Source: Podaxis mareebaensis
Taxonomy: Eukaryota > Basidiomycota > Agaricomycetes > Agaricales > Agaricaceae
Assembly: GCA_018524725.1 (NCBI GenBank)
Contig: JAEUWP010000344.1
Span: forward strand, 62,001-126,000
Length of the DNA stretch: 64,000 nt
Reading direction: 5' to 3'
Positions 10,587 to 21,764 of this stretch are shown here, one piece after another (positions within the stretch are counted from its first letter, which is position 1; each line of letters starts with the position of its first letter). Position numbers and translations under genes: made by a program. Below the pieces are notes generated by a model. That model was not told where the DNA came from. It saw only the letters and a program-made list of their open reading frames with translations, and searched no databases.

Positions 10587-11852
10587 ATGAACGTCGCGCG
10601 GGCTCTCTCAGCCTGCAGACGTTATCAGATCGCCCGCTTCTACTCGAACATGGGCAAGAAAAAGTCAACCACACCCTCCGAGGACCTTCTCCTCCTCCCA
10701 ACTCCGCCAACTTCTGCTTCCATCGTCGACACCCACACCCATCTCGCATCTACTTTTGAGTCATATCGTCAACGCTACAAGGACGGCAAGCATGAAACTG
10801 TCTTTGACCTCATGCGCGCACTATATGCTGGCAGAAACATAGAGTCTCTTGTTGATGTCTGGTGCGAGGCACCGGTACGCAGATTCTGGAGAGAGTTTGC
10901 AGATTCTGCGATCAAGCCTGAAGACCGCCAAGACAAATGGGGTGGTATAGATTACTGGTTTGTCATGGGTCAGTTTATCGCTCTCGTATATATTCCCCAT
11001 CTCACGTATCCACAGGCGTACATCCGTGAGTCCCGTCAGACACACACCAACTCTGTCCTTACCGTCCGTAGTCACGAAGCCCAACACTACACTGACGAAA
11101 TAGAGAATGAAATGTCCGTCCACAATCCCTCTTCATCACCTGCTCTAATACAAAGAACAGCATAGAAGCCATGTCCCATCCACGCTGTGTCGGCTGGGGT
11201 GAAATGGGTCTCGACTTTCACTACGACAATTCCCCACGCGACATCCAACGCGCCGTCTTTCGTCGCCAAGTCAAACACGCCGTCCGACTAAACAAGCCCC
11301 TCACGATCCACACCCGCGAAGCCGATGAAGACACCGAAAAGATCCTCAAAGAAGAAGTCCCACAAAACCACAAGGTCAGTTTCTCCTCCCACCTCTCTTC
11401 GCATCGATTAACCCTCCACAGATCCACGTACATTGTTTCACCGATTCTCCGGCATTCGCTCAACGTCTTCTCGACCACTTTCCCAATCTCTACATCGGCG
11501 TCACAGGTTCGTCCTGTCACTCCCTCCCTCTTTCCTCCTCTAACCTACGAGTTTAGGTGTAATAACTTACTCAACCAACACCGACACCTCCACTGTCATC
11601 AGACAAATGGCCACCTCACAAGGCCCAGACGAACCCCTCCGCATCCTCCTCGAAACTGACGCTCCCTATATGGTCCCTGCGAATCTCTACAACGCCATCC
11701 CAGAGCTCAAGGGCAAAAGGTTGCCTTTGTGTCATACTGCGATGATACCCTGGACGGCAGAGTTTGTTGCCCAGGTAGCGGGAGAGGGATGGGATGCGGA
11801 GAGAGTTATGAAGGATGCGAGGGAGAATGCCAGGAAGGTTTATGGTGCTTAA
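10587..11852 (+). CDS. TatD-family metal-dependent hydrolase with a 10-nt microexon
   Basis: Six exons: 10587-10968, 11016-11025, 11072-11113, 11161-11374, 11422-11506, 11557-11852. They give 342 residues, the usual TatD length. Motifs in order: 'DTHTH' (metal HxH, His50/His52), 'MGVHPHEAQHY', 'CVGWGEMGLDF', 'LTIHTREAD', 'HVHCFTDS' and 'LLETDAPYM'. Together these are the metal site of a TIM-barrel nuclease/hydrolase (S. pombe Scn1-like). Exon 2 is only ten bases (GCGTACATCC) and is needed to build the conserved G-V-H-P-H motif. The chosen start gives 'MNVARALSACRRYQIARF', a plausible mitochondrial presequence. Start codons at 10536 (upstream, same frame) and 10653 ('MGKKKS') are alternatives. 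A broken copy lies at 15289-15935. Confidence 0.85.
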
Positions 11853-13104
11853 TTGTTAATGCATAGATGGCTGCGGAGGGCCGAGTGCTGATGTACTTTC
11901 AGTCGCTGTTGCTGGAACTACATAGATTGACTAATTAGAATATGCAGGTTTTTATTTATTTTGAAGCTTCAGGTGTATCCTCTATCTGCAATGGTCTTGT
12001 TGAAGGAGAGTAGAACACGCCAGTCGACCGGCTCATTCTGGCAGGGATAATTTCTTCTAGGCCGTGGGTTTCCTTGGTGGGGTTGGGATGGGTTCGACTT
12101 TTGCGCCTTTTTCCCTGCTCCACCAGCTTATCGGTAATTCCCTGACTTTAGTTTTCTGTTTCGGCGTCTCCTCATCTCAGTCATCTACCCCCTTCCCACT
12201 GAAATCTCTTTAGGTCCCACACTGACATTCTTACGTGAAAACTCGCGGCTATGCCCTCGTCACGACGAACTTCTTGCGCCACACAAACTCGCGAAAAAGA
12301 CGGAACCATGTTATCGCCATATACATACAGGACCTCTGCAGTTATCACAAATCAGGCGACGGCCAGTAGATGGAACTTTACCTGTCTCGTCACTTCTTGA
12401 CAGCCTGCTTCGCACTGAGAAAGGTCATAAAAAAGATAAAAATATCTTGAAAGACGCCTTCAGCGAATCTCGAGACGATCGGAGCTTGGCGCTTAGTTCA
12501 AACTTCAGTGGTGATTTCGATATGGGGGTGAATGGATCATCCGCTGTTACCGTTCCCCATCGATCCTTTCTCAGCGCAGCCACTCCCTTAGCATCGATGC
12601 CTTGTGTCGACTAGAAGTACCAAATTTCAACGAGTCATCTCCTTTGGCGCCCTTGCTTGATTCTGTATGCATCTTTATCTCGCGATCAAATAGAGGACGC
12701 AGAAGAAAAGGTTCTCTATCACCTTGTATTGCTGTGTCCTCAGTTGTAGCCCTCGCCTCCCTGAGTGCAGCCATGCCAGACTAACGCTGCCAGATAGGCG
12801 GTCCCCCTCGCTTTTCAGAGCTTTCTCCGATCGGGAAGATGTTGTCAGGCAAACACACAGAGATGCTATCCATTTTGAAGCCATATCATTAAATTTTTTC
12901 ATCTCACTCCGGGCGTCAGTGCTTACGCGCTTACGAACTGCTGAAGCAGCAACGGGCGCCATGATTGGGCCGTTATGGTCGGCTGTCATATCTTGTGCGC
13001 TTGTTCGGATCCCTTTACTTCCGAGCTTTTTCTTCGATTCTAGTATATACACAACCTAAATTTTGCCAGAGGCTGTGTGGTGTGCATATGGATGTCACGT
13101 CAAC
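11853..13104. other. Noncoding spacer, partly duplicated at 15936-16640
   Basis: Blocks downstream of the TatD stop recur in order after the broken TatD copy. Examples are 'gatgcatagatggctg', 'ctttc.gtcgctgttg', 'aagacgga' and 'gacagcctgct.cgcactg'. No convincing gene; short frames in both directions near 12.6-13.0 kb show no family likeness. Confidence 0.5.
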
Positions 13105-13222
13105 CTGAAAGGGTGTATTCCTTAGTCCTAGACTATCTCAAGTTAGCATGATTACAACCCGGCACCGGACACGCACCTTATCTGCCTGGTATAAATCCTG
13201 AGGCTCAGTAGTGTGCTGGAAG

Positions 13223-13228
13223 TATAAA
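13223..13228 (+). promoter_or_regulatory. TATA box of orphan membrane gene X1
   Basis: 'agtataaaacaggc' lies about 355 bp before the ATG of X1. The same element with the same downstream leader ('cttgtcaaac', 'gagctctccttcc') occurs before copy X2 at 21234-21239. The conservation supports it as the promoter core. Confidence 0.5.
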
Positions 13229-13579
13229 ACAGGCCTTGTCAAACTTTGTTAAGTTCGTCCTCTCCGAGCTCTCCTTCCTTGACATCTTATCTTCCCTCTG
13301 ACAGCATTCTCCTCATCCGCGTCATTATCCACGCCATTATCACTCACTCTCATAATATTGGTGGTTGCCAGTGTTATCTTCCAGTTCGTTGTCGCCATCT
13401 CCCGCTGCCTGCCTTGTAAGGTTCAAAGTTCATTGTCATTTCTCACTATCAATGAATATTGATTTATCCAGGCCCCTCTCCACGTTTGCCGTCGACTCCC
13501 ATCACCCGTTATCGCGATCTTCCCTGCCATCACCACTTCCGGTCTCGCTGTCATCATCTCCTCCCTTTTCAGACAGAAG

Positions 13580-14320
13580 ATGGTTCAAGTCATACCAGGG
13601 TTCAGCCTCACGAACAGATGGCTCCTGTATACCAGTCTCATGTTCGCTCCAGCACAGTTCCTGTCCAGTCTAGGCAGCCACTTCCCAACTAACCTTGGGT
13701 TCCTTGCCTATAATTGGTACAATCAATATGTGTGGCTCACCGCGATCAAACAAAAGCAGCTGCATGCATTATCCCTCTTGCCCATTCACTTCAATCTCAT
13801 TTATGCAATCACATACCTCGGAGGGATCACATCCGGCAACATTTACATGGGCGTTTTCTTGGGGTTTGGTACGGCAGGCATAATAGTGCTCAATACTGCG
13901 GCAGCTTGGATGAGTTGGGCCACAAACATGCCTGAAGGCTATGGCGTATATCAATTCTTCTTCTTCGGATGGAGAACCCTAAACCAAAATTGGCACAAGT
14001 TCCTCATGGTTTGGCAAATCTTCGATACACTCCTTGCCGCCAGTTGTGTTTTCGTTGCAATTTTTGGAGCCATAGCCTTTGGTTCAGTGTCGCGTAAAGA
14101 TCTTCGTTCTGATCCGGACTGGTGGACTAAGTGGTGGGCCAAATACCCTACAATTTTATTGGGATCAGTTGGAGTGTTGTTTGCTGGATGGCCGCTTATC
14201 TTATGGACAGAACTTATCATATCCCGCAACCACATAGAATCTGAAACTGACATGATCGCAGTATGGCTTTTTGTTGCACAAGTCGTGGCCATGCTACTGC
14301 CTGACGGTTTGCTTTGGTGA
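13580..14320 (+). CDS. Orphan six-helix membrane protein X1
   Basis: An open frame of 246 codons without internal introns. About six hydrophobic segments are visible, around 'LHALSLLPIHFNLIYAI', 'GVFLGFGTAGIIVLNTAA', 'LAASCVFVAIFGAIAFG', 'ILLGSVGVLFAGWPLIL' and 'IAVWLFVAQVVAMLL', plus a weaker N-terminal one. Conserved-looking motifs are 'NWYNQYVW' and 'GYGVYQFFFFGWRTLN'. I do not recognise a named family; it looks like an Agaricomycete-restricted integral membrane protein. In copy X1 the frame stays open upstream to a splice acceptor at 13471 and encodes another hydrophobic stretch ('AIFPAITTSGLAVIISSLF'), so a spliced upstream start is possible. A close paralogue (X2) lies at 21765-22514. 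Confidence 0.65.
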   Translation: MVQVIPGFSLTNRWLLYTSLMFAPAQFLSSLGSHFPTNLGFLAYNWYNQYVWLTAIKQKQLHALSLLPIHFNLIYAITYLGGITSGNIYMGVFLGFGTAGIIVLNTAAAWMSWATNMPEGYGVYQFFFFGWRTLNQNWHKFLMVWQIFDTLLAASCVFVAIFGAIAFGSVSRKDLRSDPDWWTKWWAKYPTILLGSVGVLFAGWPLILWTELIISRNHIESETDMIAVWLFVAQVVAMLLPDGLLW

Positions 14321-15288
14321 TATGTTCGATAAGGATTAATCACTAATGTACACCCTGCCGCGGGTCTCCTTACCTATTTCGTCCTTTACGAGTTCATTAG
14401 TTATTCCAGTGTTCTCCTGGCTCAGCCCGGACAATTCAATATCCTCTTCACCTAGTCTTTTTCTTTTCCTTAGTTGTTCTTTTTTGATACAGGCTACAAT
14501 GTGTTCTGATGGTTTCATTTTGCTTTACGATGACATCAATGTAGCAATGCCACAATTTGAATTTGGTGCAATGAATGTCAGTGATACTGGGATAGTGGCA
14601 GGCACCGTCATTCGAGTGACTTAGGCTCCAGATCCCACGGCTCCAAGAGCTAGTGCTAATACTACCTCACCATTAACCCACGGGGTCGCCATGTCAATAC
14701 AGAGACTACAATTACCCCCGTCCATACCCACAGTTACGGGCAATAGTAGTTGATCTGGGGATGCAGGCCTGGTGACGTCCGCAGCATACCTGTCTGTATG
14801 TTTCGAGGGTTTGAATGTCGCCGAGGAGCTCTTTTGAACTCTAGTAATAAATTTCATCCGATTGTGCGTGGCGCACAGCTGGAAAATATGCCCAGAAACC
14901 ACCCCTTAGGTGGGCTAAAGCTTGTATAATCTAACAGAGCAGAGGGTATAGCCAACATTGCTCATTCGTTCCTTATTACCTTCACAAGAGATTCAACTTC
15001 CAGCATGCTGTTCCACTCACCAAGGAGATCACAGCCTTGAGGAGGACCTCGCCGCGACACTTGCTAGCCATTACGATCCCATCCCTTTTCTAATTGTATA
15101 TACCGCTCCCGGTGCTACACTTGGCGCTTGATTGCAAGAAGACGTGAATAACGAAACTGCTCTCCAATACAGTAAGAAATGAACAGCATGGTCATATCAG
15201 TGAGTACACTTACAGGTTACCCGATCGTTGACAGTCTCCGTTCTCTTCTGAGCTACCACCCGCATATTCCTTTCGAAGAGAACGGGTT
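14321..15288. other. 3' flank of X1 and intergenic
   Basis: The first 315 bases are clearly shared with the 3' flank of X2, up to 'gtgacttagg.tccagatc'. They include an open frame ('MCSDGFILLYDDIN') that is only partly kept in X2. The remainder to 15288 has no recognisable gene. Confidence 0.4.
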
Positions 15289-15935
15289 TCCACGCTGTGT
15301 CGGCTGGGGTGAAATGGGTCTCGACATTCACTACGACAATTCCCCACGCAACATCCAACACACTGTCCGACTAAACAAACCCCTCACAATCCGCACCCGC
15401 AAAGCTGATGAAGACACCGAAAAGATCCTCAAAGAAGAAGTTCCACAAAACCACAAGGTCAGTTCTCCTCCCACCTCTCTTCGCCTCAACTAACCCTCCA
15501 CGAATCCACGTACATTGTTTCACCGACTCGTCCCGCATTCGCACGACATCTCCTCGACCACTTTCCCAATCTCTACATCGGTATCACAGGTTCGTCCTAT
15601 CACTCCCTCTCTTCTCCCTCCTCTAACCTGCGAATCTAGGCGTAGTAGCCTACTCGACCAACACCGACACCTCCACTGTCATCAAACAGATAGCCATCTC
15701 ACAAGGCCCAGACAAACCCCTCCGCATCCTTCTCGAAACCGACGCTCCCTATATGGTCCCTGCGAACCTCTATAACGTCATCCCCGAGCTCAAGGACAAA
15801 AGGTTGCCTTTGTGTCATACTGCGATGATACCCTGGACTGCGGAGTTTGTTGCCTCGGTAGGGGGAGAGGGGTGGGATGGGGAGAGAGTTATGAAGGACG
15901 CGAGGGAGAATGGCAGGAAGGTTTATGGTGTTTAA
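15289..15935 (+). pseudogene. Broken TatD-family copy
   Basis: This corresponds to exons 4-6 of the TatD gene at 10587-11852 and lacks exons 1-3, so the HxH metal site is gone. 'CVGWGEMGLDIHYDNSPR' is retained. An in-frame deletion of about eight codons follows, and 'IHTREAD' has become 'IRTRKAD', losing a metal-ligand His and the Glu. The penultimate exon has a one-base insertion ('gactcgtcccgcattcg' against 'gattctccggcattcg'). The last exon remains open to the stop ('LLETDAPYMVPANLYN', 'ARENGRKVYGV'). No function as a hydrolase is expected. Confidence 0.85.
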
Positions 15936-17242
15936 TTGTTGGTTATTTTTGATGCATAGATGGCTGGCGAGGGTTGAGCGGCTGGTATACTTTCGGTCGC
16001 TGTTGTTGGAACTAGATTGGCTATAATTACAGAATGCCGGTTAGCCACATTGTCAAAGCCCTCGTCTGACAGATGCACGTAAATAATCCCAATTCATTAG
16101 CATCGTTTGATTCATTTATTCTGAAGCTCTGCGCGCAGCTTCCAATGGTTTCACACTGACATCCTGACACGGAAACTCGCTGTCATGTTCTCATTGCCTT
16201 GTATCCCCTCCTGAAAGGAACCTCTTACAGCATTCATTCGCCATGACAAGCTTTATGTACCGCGCAAGCTCGCAAATAAGACGGATCTATGTTATGGGCA
16301 TACATACACCATAATACCGCGGTTATCGCAGATCAAGTGACGACCGAAACTTTACATGTTCCCTCACTCCTTGACAGTCTTTTTTGCACTGCAAAATGTC
16401 ATCAAAAAAGGGTAAAAACATTCTTGCAAGAATCCTCTCGGTTGAACAGCTTCTCTACCATCTCATATCGGTGTGCTCTCGGTCGCAACCAACTTGCCCT
16501 CGTCGCACGAGTGTAGCCATACCAGACTAACATTGCTGGATAGGCGGCCTCCTAGCTTTTCAGAACCTCCTTCGATTGGGAAGGCGTTGTCAGTCAAGAA
16601 CACCAAGATGCTATCCATATCGAAGTCATATCACCTTGATCGTTCTGACGACTGGACGGATACACCAGCTACTCGACCTTGAAATTTTGATCCCGCTTCC
16701 CGACTGGAACACCACCGCTGGCATGGCCTCATCAACGCACCGCCAGGTTCTTTGAGAAGCCTTTCTCTATGGCACATGCGCTCTGCTGTTGATACTTACC
16801 ATTTACGATTCCATTCCGGTACTGTCATTGAGCAACGTACGGCATACAACATAATGCTCCTAGGTCGATGCGCCTGATCGTGATGCCAAGCACCCTCACC
16901 TTGGGTCAGTTGAATGGTCATCGAATTCCGGAGAGTCAACTGCAGTCACTACCGAATTGCTATTGAACTATCCATCGATGCACCAACCCACGCTCACCAT
17001 GATGATTTCTGTGATCTCGGATCTCGGCCCTTCAACGCCACCAACGCTATGCCCATGATGTTCAATCCAATATTAGTATGTATACTTCTTTCTTATAGCA
17101 CCGTGTTACTCCACACTGGAACAAGAATTACATCCAATTGAACAGCTCCTCTCCGACCTCATAACGTCGTGTTGCTCGGCTGGCACGTTCACCGTCTTCT
17201 TTAGCCTTCCGTCATCTCGCCTCTGCGCCCTGGAGGGCAGCC
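15936..17242. other. Noncoding, left part duplicated from 11853-12890
   Basis: Ordered similarity to the TatD 3' flank extends to about 16640 ('gataggcgg.c', 'gggaaggcgttgtcag', 'atgctatccat'). Beyond that nothing is recognised until the next gene. Confidence 0.45.
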
Positions 17243-18541
17243 ATGGCCCCACCAACCTCGTCCGCCGCAGCCAGGCTCGCGAGTCTCCCCGTTGAAAATT
17301 TCCTCTACGGCATCTACACTCTGCTATTTATCCTATTTTGGTGTCGTCATGGATCAACATGTCTCCCACAAATGAACGCCCACACGTCAGCGAGCCGCTC
17401 AATCATGATGCTAAGCATTCTCATCTACTTGCTAAGCACCGGTGTAGGTGTCATGCTTGTTTTGTCCGCGGCAGCATATTGACACGAGGGATGTATAGCA
17501 TTGGATTGTGTCATGGACGAGGTTACTTGAAGGAGGCATGGAGTGGACTAATGAAACCAATCAGCAGCTGGCCCTCTCAAGGATGCTCAAAACCATCTTC
17601 AATGTGCCCGCAACTATTTCAGCGGACATCGCATTCGTAGGCTCCCTTACAGCCACAGTCCCAATATATCCGCTGACCTTTCGTGAGCAGGTTTATCGGT
17701 CGTGGATCGTGTGGGGCTACAACCCCCATGTCATCGTCATTCCTTGTCTCGCATTGGTTGGACTCGCCGGTGCGCCTTTAGCATATCTACGAACGGACTT
17801 TATTTCGTCTCACGACGCACACCAAGTCGCCGGTACATATGTCATGGTGGCCTACGCATATTATAGGCCAGAGGATGCTGTATTCACTGCGACGTTCAGT
17901 GCTTGGCTTTCGGCTTATATTGCATTTACTATCTGGTACGTTCAACAGTCCTCCAGGCTCTGGGCCTGTGAGTTGATCAGTATTTGAACATTCAAGTACC
18001 AATGTATACTGCACCGGTACTATCATTCCTCCATCGTATCAATGCTATGAATGACCCCCCTTTTAGCCATGATTTGCTGGAAGATATGGTCCGTCAGAAA
18101 CGAAACGCAGGAGTGGACCGGAGGAGCAACTCTCTTGGTGCGTCCTCCGACTAGCTAAGCCCAGACTCTCAACACATTCAATCCAATAGCGCGCTATGTC
18201 CATAGTCATCGAAGGCGCTGCCCTGTACACGTAAGCTCCAACCCCTTACCAAGATTATGTCTTACATGTCTAGGACCTGATCCAGGGCCTGGATAATCGT
18301 CACCTTTGTGCTCAGTCTTGCAAACTCTCCCTTCAGGGACGTTTTTACCGACTCATGCTCATCCATGGCTGGCATTTCCTTTATGCTCATTAACGGGCGA
18401 GTCGGTCTAGAGCAGCCAGTACCTCATTACATAATTTTCAGGAACACTTTCCAACAGGACCGCCTCGAGACCACTGACAATCCAGACATGGGACTCACGG
18501 CGGCAGGAGCAAACGATAGCATGGAAGCGGCCAGTGTGTAA
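17243..18541 (+). CDS. Seven-helix membrane protein (Agaricomycete orphan family)
   Basis: Seven exons in one frame: 17243-17443, 17499-17636, 17691-17935, 17997-18016, 18067-18137, 18190-18230, 18286-18541. They encode 323 residues. Hydrophobic segments include 'VENFLYGIYTLLFILFW', 'SIMMLSILIYLLSTG', 'VIVIPCLALVGLAGAPLAY', 'TFSAWLSAYIAFTI', 'SIVIEGAALY' and 'AWIIVTFVLSLANSP'. 'FVYRSWIVWGYN' and the C-terminal 'GISFMLINGRVGL' are signatures of a large unnamed mushroom family of 7TM proteins. Exon 4 is only 20 nt and supplies 'TNVYCTA'. A receptor-like topology is suggested by the fold alone; ligand and role are unknown. It appears intact. Confidence 0.7.
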
Positions 18542-18542
18542 T

Positions 18543-18879
18543 ATGGATTGAGGACATATACACAAGGACGACGTGGCCCTGCCGAATGCCTGCCGGCCGT
18601 TGGTGTTCTAGATGTTCGGTGGTTTTGTATGGGCTTTGGTCTCGCAACCTCAGATAGAATGAGAAACCCTCCTTTGACCTCAGTCGTTGTCGCCTTATAT
18701 TTTGTAGCTTTAGAATCATAGAGAGCCTTTTCAAGACAGTTTAAGTTGTCGGAAGTCAGGGAAGTTTTTGCTGATGGGGGAGTGCATTGCTTTGAGCCGT
18801 TAGTGTGGGAGGCGGTTGTTCCCTTTTTCGCCTGTTCATCTGCGGCCTCATTTCCTGGTACTTCGATGTGACCTTTCAT
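18543..18879 (-). pseudogene. RNase H-domain relic, probably from a retroelement
   Basis: Minus-strand 'KGHIEVPGNEAADEQAKKG' matches the G-H-x-x-x-x-G-N-E-x-A-D-x-x-A-K motif at the C-terminal end of RNase H domains carried by many fungal non-LTR elements. The upstream reading frame is interrupted immediately ('GAATAG' before the Met), so the catalytic DEDD set is incomplete. Downstream sequence ('ALYDSKATKY') is unassigned. No terminal repeats or target-site duplications were seen. Confidence 0.55.
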
Positions 18880-21150
18880 CTATTCCAATGTAACATCCGC
18901 TCTTCGCGCTCTAAGGGCACTAGTGTATCTTTTATTAGGTGTTTGTTCTCAACCCCCATCAATCCTCTGTTTTCCCGTGTATTATGGTACTTAGCTTCGT
19001 AATGAAATGTGAAGATGAATGGCGCAAAGGAATGATGACACATAAGTTTCTGACCAAATCGAATCAGACTCCTTCAGCATCAGGTACGCGTGCTTGACCA
19101 TCCGAATTTGCCCTAAGAATCGAGGTCTGACTTCCAACATGATTTGTGTGGCTTCAAGTACAAGCACATGCAACCCGCTGTATACATAACGCATCGCATT
19201 ATCGTTGTCACCACGGCCGTCCGGTTTGAGGGTGTGCGTAGGAGGTACTTAATAGGGGTTGTTAGCACCACATCATACTAAGGTTAGGTTTTTTGCGGCA
19301 GATGCAAGAGTAGGTTTTTTGGGATTGAATAGCTGCTGCAGGGAGATACCGCAAGATTCAAGAATATGCAGTCTGAAGGGCATTGAGATACACTGGTGCA
19401 AGGAATGACCCAAGTAGCAGCATTCGGCTTTGTTTACGACTGAGATAGGTGAACAACGACAAATAGACCGACCATGTCCTCAAACACAACTGGACCGAAG
19501 CGAGCTCCGTCTTTCCTGTCACTGCCCCAGACACGCTAGCTGCAGCTGTAATGGTTATATCAAGGCAAATAATCGAACCGATGAGAACATGGAGGGTACG
19601 CAGCTCTTCAGTCGCCATATCCCACTTCCCTGTGAGAGTGTCCAATGCGAGTTTTTTTCAAGTGTGTGGAGGTGATACTTGTGTTCATTGAAAGTGCGCA
19701 GGATTGATAGAAGTAGTCCGCGGAACCGCTGTAATTGCCAAGTATTGGAATGACTAAAGTAGTACGGGATGGTGATTTATTCGAGTGAGCTAAAAGAGAG
19801 AAAAAAAAAACGATGAGAGTCTGATACTTGGGCAGTCTGGGGGGTGGGAGACATACATTAGAATCGCCTTTCAGGAATTAAAGGTTCTGGCTCCTGCCCC
19901 GCTGAAGCGCCTGACATTGGGGTTCCCAAGTGAGAATCAAGTCTAACATGGACTGTGCTCCCTTCCTCAGGCACTCATGCATCGAGACGATGCCCCGTCT
20001 CTTTCCCTCAAACCTGTCTGCATGATGAAACAGTTAAATTAGTATTTCAGTATCATGAGTCCAATCACACGCCAGCAGGACCTCTGAGCAGCGCTATAAT
20101 AACATCGTTAGGCTTGATCGCAGTCGATGCAGGTACATCGCATAAATCGGTCAGCGGGCCCAAGTGAGTGGGGGTGAGGGTTCGGAAGGCGCATCGACAG
20201 GGTCGTTGTTGTCATGACTATCAGCCATGGTCATCTTGGAACACAGGACCAGCTTGGTGAGAGTAGATGGTACCAACATCTTCAGTCTGAGAAGCGAAGG
20301 GTTGTGTCAGATGTGGAAAAAGGGTGACAGAGGGGTCTGAAACTGAGACATGGGTCTGCGATGTGGCATTGGAAAGCCCACGTGACATCGCCTGTCGGGG
20401 GAAGTGGACCGTAGACACCATCGCATGCCACTCGAAAGGCCGGCGAAAGGCATTTATTATGTTGGCTTCCCTTCTGTGCCACAGCTGCGGATGGCGCATA
20501 GAGTGTGATAATCAAACCATGCCATTCGGAGTGGCTGTCAATCGAGGGGACAACTCCTGAGTGTGGATGCGGTGTTGGCAGCTGATGGCAGTTCAATGGT
20601 ACCTAGCTTGAGATGTAAATGTATACCTGTGCAGCCGCACAGCTATCCCGACACCAGGGGCAATACCACTTGGGACCAGTGCCAGCTGAGTTATATGTTC
20701 CTGAATTTTTGCGACAGGATGGCCTTATTCCCGACAGATCCACATCGGGATAACAATCCTGACACAGCAATCGAGGTATACTTCCAAGGTTTTGTTGATG
20801 AACGCCCTCAATTTTGCAGACGCATTTTGTTTCCTGTATGCAGGATTTTTTTTTTTTTGTGAGTGCAGGTCTTTTTTTTTTCCTCTTGCGTACAGTTCTT
20901 CTTTACTGTGCACAGACTTTAAGTTTTTCGCGACTTTTCACGTGCAAAATTAATTTTCACACAAAGAATATCTAAGATCAATGTCTATGCTGCATTATGC
21001 TACATTCGCGCAGGGTACAAGGTGACGTTTGTGCACATAAAGAATTGGCCACAAGGGGAAAGCTATTTTTGTCCACGTTGACGATGCATAGCTGTGCAAT
21101 GTACATGACAATCAGCTAGTGTGGTAATTGGCATATTGACATCGTAACAA
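18880..21150. other. Gene-poor stretch with T-rich tracts
   Basis: No gene recognised. Short frames at 19358-19645 (-) encode hydrophobic sequence ('LIGSIICLDITITAAASVSG') that could be a fragment of a membrane protein, but no family was identified. Homopolymeric T runs occur at 20848-20860 and 20872-20881. Confidence 0.4.
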
Positions 21151-21233
21151 CCTGGAAAATGTATTCCTTTGTTCTCGAATTTCCGCGCCTCTTCCGCCTG
21201 GTGTAAACCTGGGGCTAAGTGGCACACCGGAAG

Positions 21234-21239
21234 TATAAA
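21234..21239 (+). promoter_or_regulatory. TATA box of orphan membrane gene X2
   Basis: 'aagtataaaagagg' sits in the same relative context as the element before X1, followed by a similar pyrimidine-rich leader. The leader of X2 has an extra segment (about 21622-21743), possibly an extra intron, which X1 lacks. Confidence 0.5.
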
Positions 21240-21764
21240 AGAGGCTTTGTCAAACCTTTTTAAATTCATCCTCTCTGAGCTCTCCTTCCCTGCCATCCTG
21301 TCCTGGCACACGACGCATCAACCCCCCCTCTCCCAACAGCATTATCCTCCTTGTCTACGTCATTATCTGCACTGTTATCCCTCTTTCATAATATTGGTGG
21401 TTGTTGGTGTTATCTTCCAGTTCGTTGTTGCCATATCTCACTGCCCACCTCGTAAGGTTCAAAGTTTCATTGTTATCCCTTACTATCAATAAATATTGAC
21501 TTATCCAGGCCTCTTTCAACATTTATTGTCAACTCCTGTCATCCGTTATTGTGACCTTCCTTGCCGCCATCATCTCTGCTCTTGTCATCATCATTCCCTC
21601 TGTTCTCAGCCTCTGAAGGTAGCACATACACTTCCATCAAGTTGCTGCATCCTTGCCACTCTAGTTGCCTTGGCATTGCATCCATCCCCTTTCCCTGCCC
21701 TCACCTTACATCGCCACAGTCACTTCCACCCCAACCCTTGTAGGCTCCTCTCTCAAAACAGAAG

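Noticed and set aside
20848..20881. Poly-T tracts as a possible retroelement tail
   Set aside because: The tracts are interrupted and have no adjacent coding relic or target duplication; kept only as low complexity.
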